Source: Agromyces salentinus (lineage in GTDB: Bacteria > Actinomycetota > Actinomycetes > Actinomycetales > Microbacteriaceae). Taken from it: a DNA stretch of 64,000 nt. How positions within the stretch are numbered: position 1 is the first letter of the stretch; each line of letters begins with the position of its first letter. The translations under genes were made by a program, and so were the position numbers. The DNA lies in NCBI RefSeq assembly GCF_009749395.1, contig NZ_WBIR01000005.1, positions 186,001-250,000 of the forward strand, in the 5' to 3' direction. Shown here piece after piece: positions 27,401 through 33,446 of the stretch. The notes beneath the pieces were generated by a model. That model was not told the origin of the DNA and did no database searches. It was given only the letters and a program-made list of their open reading frames with translations.

Positions 27401-28038
27401 TTCTGGGCCGCGAGCTCGTACAGGGACGTGAGCTTGGCGACGACCTTCGCGACGGCCTCGTCGAACGACCACATCGAGAGCTGGCTCACGACGCTCGAGA
27501 CCTTGATCGAGACGTAGTCGACGTCGTCGCGCGCGAGGAACTCGGTCGTGCCGCGCAGGCGACGGTCGGCCTCGTCCTCGCCGAGCACGGCCTCGCCGAG
27601 CAGGTTCAGGTTCAGGCGGTTGCCGGATTCGCGCAGGTGCGAGATGGCGGGCCCGAGCTTGGCGGGCGTCGCGTCGAGCACGAGGTGCCCGACCATGGCC
27701 CGCAGCACGCGGCGCGCGATGGGCACGACGATCCACGGCAGCACGGGCGCGACGACGCCGCCGACGCGGATGGCGGCCCGCAGGTACCAGGGCAGGAACT
27801 TCGGGGTGAGCTGGGCCACCTTCGCGAGGTTGCGCCCGGCGACGCCGAGGTCCTCGGGGCGCATGACGCCGTCGACGAAGCCGACCGTGAAGGCGAGCCC
27901 GTTCGGGTCCTTCAGCACGCCCGCGAGCCGCTCGGCGGAGACTTCGGTGGGATGCTCGGCGCTCTCGACGAGCCAGCGTCGCACGAGGGCGACGACCCGG
28001 TCTGTGGTGGGCGCGGCGAGCGTGACGGGGTCCGACAT
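24406..28038 (-). CDS. putA: bifunctional proline dehydrogenase / L-glutamate gamma-semialdehyde dehydrogenase
   Basis: 1210 residues that oxidise proline to glutamate in two channelled steps. The FAD-dependent proline dehydrogenase barrel occupies about residues 1-460 (LLGEAVLGEDEA, LIRVVKGA-type KVRVVKGANLAMEH, ERTDAVKLGIAGHN). The NAD-dependent aldehyde dehydrogenase occupies about 600-1060, with Glu in LAETSGKNAII (~777) and catalytic Cys in GQKCSAAS (~809). The DNA-binding ribbon-helix-helix of E. coli PutA is absent; the divergent LysR gene probably regulates instead. ATG 28038 follows a TACCCT -10 by seven bases; GTG 28044 with AAAGGA upstream is the alternative start. Confidence 0.94.
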   Translation of the reverse strand: MSDPVTLAAPTTDRVVALVRRWLVESAEHPTEVSAERLAGVLKDPNGLAFTVGFVDGVMRPEDLGVAGRNLAKVAQLTPKFLPWYLRAAIRVGGVVAPVLPWIVVPIARRVLRAMVGHLVLDATPAKLGPAISHLRESGNRLNLNLLGEAVLGEDEADRRLRGTTEFLARDDVDYVSIKVSSVVSQLSMWSFDEAVAKVVAKLTSLYELAAQNEARGKAKFINLDMEEYRDLDLTIAVFTALLDQPQLKDLEAGIVLQTYLPDALGAMQHLNAWATERRAQGGAPIKVRVVKGANLAMEHVDAAVHGWPLATYDTKQDSDTNYKRVLRWSMTPERTDAVKLGIAGHNLFDVADAWVTAVDRGVTDRIEFEMLLGMATGQAEAVRGDVGNLLLYTPVVNPSEFDVAIAYLVRRLEENASQENFMSAVFDLAASEPLFDREMRRYLASLAALEAEPAPPAPNRTQNRRTEWTEESFAAAMEPKSAPAPGSEHGVDESLTSVVLGIRRGSLGDGSGVLDGATELDDAPAPAGSGVTPGFRNEPDTDPALAANREWGRRILAKVPGSRLGIDTVESAAISDAATLDHVISVAAERGRAWGELSGDERAAVLHRAGLALAANRDRLIEVMAAETGKTIAEADPEISEAIDFAHYYAERARELDHVQGAEFVPSKVTVVTPPWNFPVAIPAGGVLAALAAGSAVIIKPAKLAQRSGAVMVEALWEAGIPRDLLVLVDLTQRELGSRLVTHRDVDRVILTGAYETAKLFRSFRPDLPLLAETSGKNAIIVTPSADLDLAASDVVKSAFGHAGQKCSAASLVILVGSVAKSERFRRQLVDATMSLKVGYPEDATSQMGPLVEPANGKLEHALTQLGIGEEWLVEPKRLDDTGRLWSPGVRTGVTAGSYFHLTEFFGPVLGIMHAKDLDEAIRMQNAVDYGLTAGLHSLDSDEVATWLDQVEAGNLYVNRGITGAIVQRQPFGGWKRSAVGAGSKAGGPNYLFGLGEWMPRHDVTSESLHLRGLEKRVSELIEASQSSIDFESFEVLRRSALSDQIAWAEEYGTVKDVSGVGVERNVFRYRALPVAVRIGEAATLAEGLRVIAAGVLANAPLTVSTAHELPKRVRQLLGAKGVDVVREGDAAWLTRVSKHGVGASRVRLVGGDPSGLAVALDGTPDVAVWSHPVTPSGRVELLPFLHEQAISITNHRFGNPTTITDGVI

Positions 28039-28045
28039 GGTCACG

Positions 28046-28051
28046 AGGGTA
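28046..28051 (-). promoter_or_regulatory. -10 hexamer TACCCT, near-leaderless start of putA
   Basis: TACCCT on the minus strand ends seven bases before ATG 28038. Confidence 0.55.
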
Positions 28052-28138
28052 GTGTCCTTTGCTTCGGGCGCTCCGGGGATCGCTGCGCCTGTCGGGGTTA
28101 AGTGTGCGGCTCGACCTCACATCGGTAAAGCGAATGAA

Positions 28139-28158
28139 TCTGACGGATACTGTTCAGA
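28139..28158. promoter_or_regulatory. LysR-type operator TCTGA-N10-TCAGA
   Basis: TCTGA (28139-28143) and TCAGA (28154-28158) form a perfect inverted repeat with a 10-bp centre, fitting the T-N11-A box of LysR-type regulators. It lies between putA and the lysR gene, 36 bp before the lysR ATG. Confidence 0.6.
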
Positions 28159-28194
28159 GAAACCGAACGATCGACGGATGCCGGAGGCCTACCC

Positions 28195-29208
28195 ATGCTC
28201 GACGTGCGACGCCTGCGACTGCTGGTCGAGCTGAGCCAGCGCGGAACGCTCGCGGCGGTCGCCGAGGCGCTCGCGTACAGCCCGTCATCCGTGTCGCAGC
28301 AACTCAGCCAGCTCGAGCGCGAGGTGGGCGTGCGACTCCTCGTCCAGGTGGGCCGGCGCGTGCAGCTCACGCCGCAGGCGGAGCTCCTCGTCGGGCATGC
28401 CCGTGCCGTCCTCGACCGGCTCGAGGAGGCCGAGGCGGATGTCGCGCGCTCGCTCACCGATGTGGGCGGAACGGTGCGCATCGCCGTCTTCCAGTCGGCG
28501 GCCCACGCCATGGTGCCGCAGGCGCTCACGCTGCTGCGTGCGGAACATCCCACCCTGCGCGTCGAGGTGACCGAGCGCGAGCCCGACGCCGGGCTCTTCG
28601 AGGTCGCGGCCCGCGACTTCGACCTCGTCATCGCCGAGCAGTACCCGGCGCACACCCGCGCGCATCGGGAGGACCTCGACCGCGTGCACCTGGCGGCCGA
28701 CGCGATCAGGCTCGCGCTGCCGCCGCATCCGTCGCGGGGTCCCGCCTCCTCGTCACGCGGCCGTTCCAGCCCTGAAGCCCGGGATGTCGCTCGAACGGTC
28801 GGCACTCCGAGCCCGAACGAGCGATTCGCACGACCTCCCGACCCCCGGGCGGCGCTCGAGGCGGCCAGTGGGATGCCGTGGGTGCTCGAGCCGAAGGGCA
28901 CCGCCTCGCGCGACTGGGCCGAGGAGCTCTGCCGCGAGGCCGGGTTCGAGCCCGACGTGCGGTTCGAGACGGCCGACCTGATGGCGCACATCCGCCTCAT
29001 CCGCACGGGCAACGCCGTGGGGCTCCTGCCCGACCTCGTCTGGGCCGGCGAGGCGCCGAGCGTCGCCCTCGTCGACCTGCCGGGGCATCCGCAGCGCGAG
29101 GTCTTCACCTCGACCCGACTCGCCGCCGCCGCGAGACCGGCCGTGGTCGCCTGCCGCGACGCGCTCGAGCGCGCGGCCAAGGCCACCGCGACGCCGGCCG
29201 AGCGCTGA
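28195..29208 (+). CDS. LysR family transcriptional regulator with an in-frame insertion
   Basis: 337 residues. MLDVRRLRLLVELSQRGT and SPSSVSQQLSQLEREVG form the winged helix; the co-inducer domain begins near residue 92 (GTVRIAVFQSAA). Between ALPPHP (ending about 179) and ALEAASGMPWVLEP (from ~220) lie some 38 Ser/Arg/Pro-rich residues, where family members normally have a short loop. The inserted DNA contains an inverted repeat, TCGCTCG/CGAGCGA. Whether the protein still works is open. GGAGG seven bases before the ATG fixes the start. It diverges from putA across a LysR-type operator, so proline catabolism is the likely target. Confidence 0.87.
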   Translation: MLDVRRLRLLVELSQRGTLAAVAEALAYSPSSVSQQLSQLEREVGVRLLVQVGRRVQLTPQAELLVGHARAVLDRLEEAEADVARSLTDVGGTVRIAVFQSAAHAMVPQALTLLRAEHPTLRVEVTEREPDAGLFEVAARDFDLVIAEQYPAHTRAHREDLDRVHLAADAIRLALPPHPSRGPASSSRGRSSPEARDVARTVGTPSPNERFARPPDPRAALEAASGMPWVLEPKGTASRDWAEELCREAGFEPDVRFETADLMAHIRLIRTGNAVGLLPDLVWAGEAPSVALVDLPGHPQREVFTSTRLAAAARPAVVACRDALERAAKATATPAER

Positions 29209-29334
29209 GCGCGAACGCCGAGTGCCGCCCGCCGAGCGCGACGGGGTGCCGCCGACCGCCGACCGGGTGTCACCGACGGGGCGTCGCCCACCGGCGCAGC
29301 CTCGAAATGCTGGCGCCCCGGCGGCCTGCGGGTC

Positions 29335-29340
29335 TAGCCT
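29335..29340 (+). promoter_or_regulatory. -10 hexamer TAGCCT, leaderless start of the META lipoprotein gene
   Basis: TAGCCT ends six bases before ATG 29347. Confidence 0.7.
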
Positions 29341-29346
29341 GCGACC

Positions 29347-29742
29347 ATGGGTGGGATTCGAAAGACCGTGTTCGCCGCCGGTGCCGTCCTCGGCCTGATG
29401 CTCCTCTCCGGCTGCGCCGGCGAGGAGGGCTCGGCCCGAGGGGGCTCCGAGGATCCGTCGGGCGAGTGGGGTGACTCCTCCGACACGACCGCGCCGTCGC
29501 TCGAACTCGACGACGACGGCAGCTTCAGCGGAACCGACGGCTGCAACCAGCTGAGCGGCTCGTGGAGCATCGACGAGGCCGATCACGTGCAGTTCGAGGA
29601 TGTCGCCTCGACGCGCATGGCGTGCGAGGACGTCGACACCTGGCTCATGGACCTCAGCCAGGCGACGATCGCCGACGACACCATGACCGTGCTCGGCACC
29701 GACGGCTCCGAGATCGGCACGTTGCAGCGCGAGTCCGACTGA
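29347..29742 (+). CDS. META/HslJ-domain lipoprotein
   Basis: 131 residues. The lipobox LSGC (Cys23) anchors it outside the membrane. After an acidic, Ser/Gly-rich linker comes a small META domain: LELDDDGSFSGTDGCNQLSGSW followed by ASTRMACEDVDTWL, with paired Cys, as in HslJ. HslJ relatives are linked to heat stress and novobiocin tolerance in E. coli; a role here is not shown. The gene stands alone. Confidence 0.85.
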   Translation: MGGIRKTVFAAGAVLGLMLLSGCAGEEGSARGGSEDPSGEWGDSSDTTAPSLELDDDGSFSGTDGCNQLSGSWSIDEADHVQFEDVASTRMACEDVDTWLMDLSQATIADDTMTVLGTDGSEIGTLQRESD

Positions 29743-29835
29743 GCCGGCCGGCCCGACGGCGTCGGCGCAGGGCGCGTTCGAGAAGACTCGGGCAGACTCG
29801 AGCACGGCTCGGCGAACGCGAGGGATGCCGCGGCG

Positions 29836-30255
29836 TCAGGCCTGTTCGTGCATCCAGGGCGTGTAGCTGACCCCGACGAGCAGCCCCTCGGGACTCATGA
29901 GGCGTGAGGTGGTCTGCCCCCACGGTTCGTCGTGCGCGCCCACGAGGATCTCGTGCCCGGCCGCGCGCAGCTCGTCGACCGCATCGGCCACCGCCGCAGG
30001 CGACGCGACGTCGAACTCGATCCAGGCCTGCGGCGTCGGCAGCGAGCCCGGCCATTCGGGCGTGCCGAACGTCGCCTCGGCGGCCTGGCTCAGCGGCCAG
30101 ATCGCGAACGTCTTGACGCCCCGCAGGTCGTCGGTGTGGAAGTAGCCCGGCGCGTTCTCGTGGAATGCGATGCCGAGGGCGCCACGCCAGAAGTCGAGCG
30201 AGGCGGAGTCGGAGGTGCCGATGGGGCCGAAGCCGGCGACGAAGGAGATGTCCAT
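29836..30255 (-). CDS. VOC (glyoxalase/bleomycin-resistance) family protein
   Basis: 139 residues with the two beta-alpha-beta-beta-beta modules of the vicinal oxygen chelate fold: GTSDSASLDFWRGALGIAFHE in the first and DAVDELRAAGHEILVG with SPEGLLVGVSYTPWM in the second. Function ranges from dioxygenase to antibiotic binding and cannot be assigned. ATG 30255 starts the first module; the open frame continues upstream without sense. It lies 50 bp from the end of the WYL regulator gene on the same strand, so they may share an mRNA. Confidence 0.82.
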   Translation of the reverse strand: MDISFVAGFGPIGTSDSASLDFWRGALGIAFHENAPGYFHTDDLRGVKTFAIWPLSQAAEATFGTPEWPGSLPTPQAWIEFDVASPAAVADAVDELRAAGHEILVGAHDEPWGQTTSRLMSPEGLLVGVSYTPWMHEQA

Positions 30256-30305
30256 GCGGCCATGGAACCGTGTGGCGCCGACATCCGCCACCCGCGCTCC
30301 GCTCG

Positions 30306-31295
30306 TCAGGCGCGAGCGGCCGCGGCGAACCGCTCGGCCTGCTCGGCGAGGAAGGCGTGCACCTCGGGCGGGCCGTCGATGCGGTACGCCGCGCCGCGCG
30401 GCAACCACATGAGCGCCATCACGAGGTTCTCGACCGTGTCGGCCGCGAGAGGCCACGCGCACTGCGCCTCGTCGACGGCGACGACGTCGCGCCCGTACCA
30501 GCCGAGGTACGCGACGAGCTCGTCCTTCGGCATCGCGACGATCACGCGGGCGGACACGCCGCGGTCGCGCCATCGCAGCGCCCGCTCGACACGCTCGCGC
30601 GCGACCTCGTCGGTCATGGGCTGGGCCTCGAAGTGCACCCGGGTCTGGAAGACGTCGCCCATGCGGTCCAGCCGGAAGGTTCGCCAGTCGTCGCGGTCGC
30701 GGTCGAAGGCGAGCAGGTACCAGCGTCGCGCCACGGGCACGAGTCGGTACGGCTCCACGACCCGAGCGGATGCCTCGCCTGCGGCATCCGTGTACCGGAA
30801 CCGCAGGCGCTCGGCGTCGCGGCAGGCCAGCGCGAGCAGGCCGAGCAGCTCGGAGTCGATCTCGGGTGACGGGCGCGCCGAGCGTGCCGATCCGACGCCG
30901 CCCGTGCCCACGGCGGCGTGCGACTGCAACGCCTCGATGCGACGGCGGAGGGCGGCCGGCAGGACCTGCTCGATCTTCGCGAGCGCGCTGAGCGTCGTGT
31001 GCTCCGCGCCGCGGAGGCCGGCCGTCGCCTGCGAGCGCAGGCCCACGGCGATCGCGACGCCCTCGTCGTCGCTGAGCAGCAGCGGCGGCAGGCCGGTCCC
31101 GGCCTCGAGCCGGTAGCCGCCGGCGCTGCCCCGCAGCGACTCGATCCCGTACCCGAGGTCGCGCAGCCGCTCGACGTCGCGGCGCAGCGTGCGATCGCTC
31201 ACGCCGAGCCGATCGACGAGTTCGCGCGCGGTCCAGTGCCGGTGGCTCTGCAGTAGGGAGAGCAGTTCGAGGGTCCTGGAGGTGGTCGCGGCCAT
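30306..31295 (-). CDS. YafY-type transcriptional regulator with WYL domain
   Basis: 329 residues. An N-terminal winged helix (WTARELVDRLGVSDRTLRRDVERLRDLG spans about residues 21-48) is followed by a WYL ligand-binding domain (EPYRLVPVARRWYLLAFDRDRDDWRTF) and a C-terminal WCX-like part. Relatives respond to nucleic-acid ligands or small molecules. The gene diverges from an ABC exporter pair over only 60 bp, with an inverted repeat in the gap, so it very likely controls that exporter and itself. Confidence 0.9.
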   Translation of the reverse strand: MAATTSRTLELLSLLQSHRHWTARELVDRLGVSDRTLRRDVERLRDLGYGIESLRGSAGGYRLEAGTGLPPLLLSDDEGVAIAVGLRSQATAGLRGAEHTTLSALAKIEQVLPAALRRRIEALQSHAAVGTGGVGSARSARPSPEIDSELLGLLALACRDAERLRFRYTDAAGEASARVVEPYRLVPVARRWYLLAFDRDRDDWRTFRLDRMGDVFQTRVHFEAQPMTDEVARERVERALRWRDRGVSARVIVAMPKDELVAYLGWYGRDVVAVDEAQCAWPLAADTVENLVMALMWLPRGAAYRIDGPPEVHAFLAEQAERFAAAARA

Positions 31296-31300
31296 GTTCC

Positions 31301-31350
31301 CAGTCTCTCGCGATACCGGACGGAAACTGACCGCATTGCCGAGGAGACTG
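31301..31350. promoter_or_regulatory. symmetric divergent promoter, CAGTCTC ... GAGACTG
   Basis: CAGTCTC (31301-31307) and GAGACTG (31344-31350) are inverted copies. Each places GAGACT six bases before an ATG (31295 on the minus strand and 31356 on the plus strand). They may be two weak -10 elements with leaderless starts, or the arms of an operator, or both. Confidence 0.45.
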
Positions 31351-31355
31351 CGGGT

Positions 31356-32369
31356 ATGACGAATCAGATGATCACCGCACAGGGCCTCACGAAGACGTTC
31401 CGCTCCAAGGGGCAGGCCGTCGAGGCCGTCCGTCCGCTCGACCTCGCCGTCGCCGAGGGCGAGCTCGTCGCGTTCCTCGGCCCGAACGGCGCGGGCAAAT
31501 CCACGACCCTCCGCATGCTGACCACGCTGCTGCCGCCGAGCGCCGGCGAGGCGACGGTGGCCGGATGCGACATCCGGTCGGATGCCGCCGGCGTGCGCCG
31601 CCGCATCGGCTACGTGGGCCAGGGCAACTCCGCCGGGCACACCCAGCGCGTGCGCGACGAGCTCCTCGCGCAGGGCGCGTTCTACGGCCTCGGTCGCCGC
31701 GAGACGCGGGTGCGCGCCGATGAGCTCATCGAGTCGCTCGAGCTCGGCCAGGTCGCCGGTCGCACGGTGCAGGCACTGTCGGGCGGCCAGAAGCGGCGCC
31801 TCGACATCGCGCTCGGGCTCATCCACCGCCCCGCGCTGCTCTTCCTCGACGAGCCGTCGACGGGCCTCGACCCGCACAGCCGGGCCAACCTCTGGGAGCA
31901 CATCGTCGACCTGCGTCGGGCGACCGGCACGACGATCTTCCTCACCACCCACTACCTGGACGAGGCCGACCAGCTCGCCGAGCGCGTCATGGTCATGGAC
32001 CACGGCGCCGTGATCGCCGACGACACCGCGACCGCGCTCAAGTCCTCGCTCGCGGGCGACCGCGTGACGCTGTCCTTCGCGACGGCGACGGATGCCGCGG
32101 TCGCCGCCGCCCGGATCGGCGGCGAGGTGGAGCCGGGCGATGCCCGCACCGTCGCCGTGGTCGAGCGCGACGGGTCGCGCGCGCTGCCGCGGTGGATCCG
32201 CGAGCTCGGCGACGTCGACCTCGAGGTCGTCGGCGCGACGCACCGCCAGCCGACCCTCGACGACGTGTTCCTGGCGCTCACCGGCCGGAGCCTCCGCGAG
32301 GAGGCCGCGCACGCCCAGCCCGCCGAGGCGGAGGGTGCCGACGCGCATTCCGCCACGGTCGCCGCCTGA
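31356..32369 (+). CDS. ABC transporter ATP-binding protein, DrrA-like
   Basis: 337 residues. Walker A is GPNGAGKST, the signature LSGGQKRRLD, Walker B LLFLDEPSTGLD and the H-loop TTHYLDEADQLAE. The C-terminal ~90 residues match the extra domain of daunorubicin-type exporters (DVDLEVVGATHRQPTLDDVFLALTGRSL). It powers the permease encoded 210 bp downstream, exporting a drug or lipid. The ATG follows GAGGAG and also GAGACT at six bases, so initiation mode is ambiguous. Divergent from the WYL regulator. Confidence 0.92.
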   Translation: MTNQMITAQGLTKTFRSKGQAVEAVRPLDLAVAEGELVAFLGPNGAGKSTTLRMLTTLLPPSAGEATVAGCDIRSDAAGVRRRIGYVGQGNSAGHTQRVRDELLAQGAFYGLGRRETRVRADELIESLELGQVAGRTVQALSGGQKRRLDIALGLIHRPALLFLDEPSTGLDPHSRANLWEHIVDLRRATGTTIFLTTHYLDEADQLAERVMVMDHGAVIADDTATALKSSLAGDRVTLSFATATDAAVAAARIGGEVEPGDARTVAVVERDGSRALPRWIRELGDVDLEVVGATHRQPTLDDVFLALTGRSLREEAAHAQPAEAEGADAHSATVAA

Positions 32370-32579
32370 CCCACCACCCCCGCGCGCCCGCCCGCGCACC
32401 CGCGCACCCGCGACCGGGCCGGCCCGCCCGCCCCACCGCGCCACCGCACCACCCGCACCACCGCACCACCGGCACCATTCCGAAAACAGGCGGACACGCC
32501 GTCTCGACCTCCAGCACAGGCACGAACGGCCGTTCCCGCCCTCGACCGCCTGTCCACAGAAACACGAAGGAGCATCCTC
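32370..32579 (+). other. C-rich low-complexity spacer inside the ABC operon
   Basis: The 210 bp between the ATPase and permease genes are strongly C-rich on the plus strand from about 32370 to 32475, built of words such as CCGCGCACC and CCGCACCACC with almost no T. No frame in it resembles a gene. A C-rich, G-poor transcript segment is what Rho-loading sites look like; that reading is inference. AAGGAG for the permease lies at its 3' end. Confidence 0.6.
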
Positions 32580-33362
32580 ATGTCCACCATCGACGCCACC
32601 GCCCGCCCGACGGGCTTCGTCCGCGACACCGCTGCGGTGTTCGTGCGAGAGTCGCGCCCGCTCGTGCGCGACCCGTTCAGCGTGGTCTTCTCGCTCGTGC
32701 AGCCGCTCGTCTTCCTCGGGCTGTTCGGCCCGCTGCTCATCGGCGCGTCCGGCGGCGACGTGGCCGGCACGCTGCAGTGGTTCGTGCCGGGCATCCTCGT
32801 CATGGTCGCGCTGTTCGGCACCGCCTCGACCGGCGCGAACCTGCTCTTCGAGATGCAGACGGGCTCGCACGAGCGCACCCTCGTGGCCCCGCTCTCGCGA
32901 AGCGCACTGCTCGTCGGCCGAGCCCTGAAGGAGGTCGTGCCGCTCGTCATCCAGGGCACGATCGTCGTGCTCGTCGCGGTCCCGTTCGGCTTCCGAGTCG
33001 ACGTCCCCGGGCTCGTCGCCGGCCTCGCCGTGCTCGCCGTGTTCGGCATCGGCTTCGGCGCGTTGAGCTACGCGCTCGCGCTCGCGTGCCGCAACCGCGA
33101 CTGGATGTTCTGGATGGTGCACCAGACGCTGCTGTTCCCCCTCATGATCCTGTCGGGCATGCTCCTCCCCCTCGAGGACGGGCCCGAGTGGATGCAGGTC
33201 GCCGCGGCGATCAACCCGCTCAGCTACCTCGTCGACGCCGAGCGGGCGCTGCTCGGCGGGGACTTCGCCGATCCGAGCGTGTTCGGCGGCGTCATCGCGG
33301 CCGCGGCGACCTGCGCGATCGGCGTGATCGTCGGCGTGCGGTCGATGCGCCGGGCCCGCTGA
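32580..33362 (+). CDS. ABC-2 type permease, DrrB-like
   Basis: 260 residues with about six membrane helices and the ABC-2 signature region near the C-terminus (MILSGMLLPLEDGPEWMQVAAAINPLSYLVDAERALL spans ~185-221). With the ATPase upstream it forms a DrrAB-type exporter for drugs or other amphiphiles. AAGGAG seven bases before the ATG gives independent ribosome loading despite the long spacer. A hairpin follows the stop codon and separates it from the convergent beta-helix gene. Confidence 0.92.
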   Translation: MSTIDATARPTGFVRDTAAVFVRESRPLVRDPFSVVFSLVQPLVFLGLFGPLLIGASGGDVAGTLQWFVPGILVMVALFGTASTGANLLFEMQTGSHERTLVAPLSRSALLVGRALKEVVPLVIQGTIVVLVAVPFGFRVDVPGLVAGLAVLAVFGIGFGALSYALALACRNRDWMFWMVHQTLLFPLMILSGMLLPLEDGPEWMQVAAAINPLSYLVDAERALLGGDFADPSVFGGVIAAAATCAIGVIVGVRSMRRAR

Positions 33363-33372
33363 CCGGCCGCAT

Positions 33373-33412
33373 GACGAAGGGCGAGCGGATGCGACATCCG
33401 CTCGCCCTCGTC
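33373..33412. terminator. bidirectional terminator hairpin
   Basis: GGGCGAGCGGATG (33379-33391) pairs with CATCCGCTCGCCC (33395-33407) around the loop CGA, and GACGA/TCGTC extend the stem beyond a one-base bulge. It lies between two convergent genes, so it can serve both. Confidence 0.8.
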
Positions 33413-33446
33413 AGCGCGCCGGGCCGCACGCGACCCGGTCAGCGCG

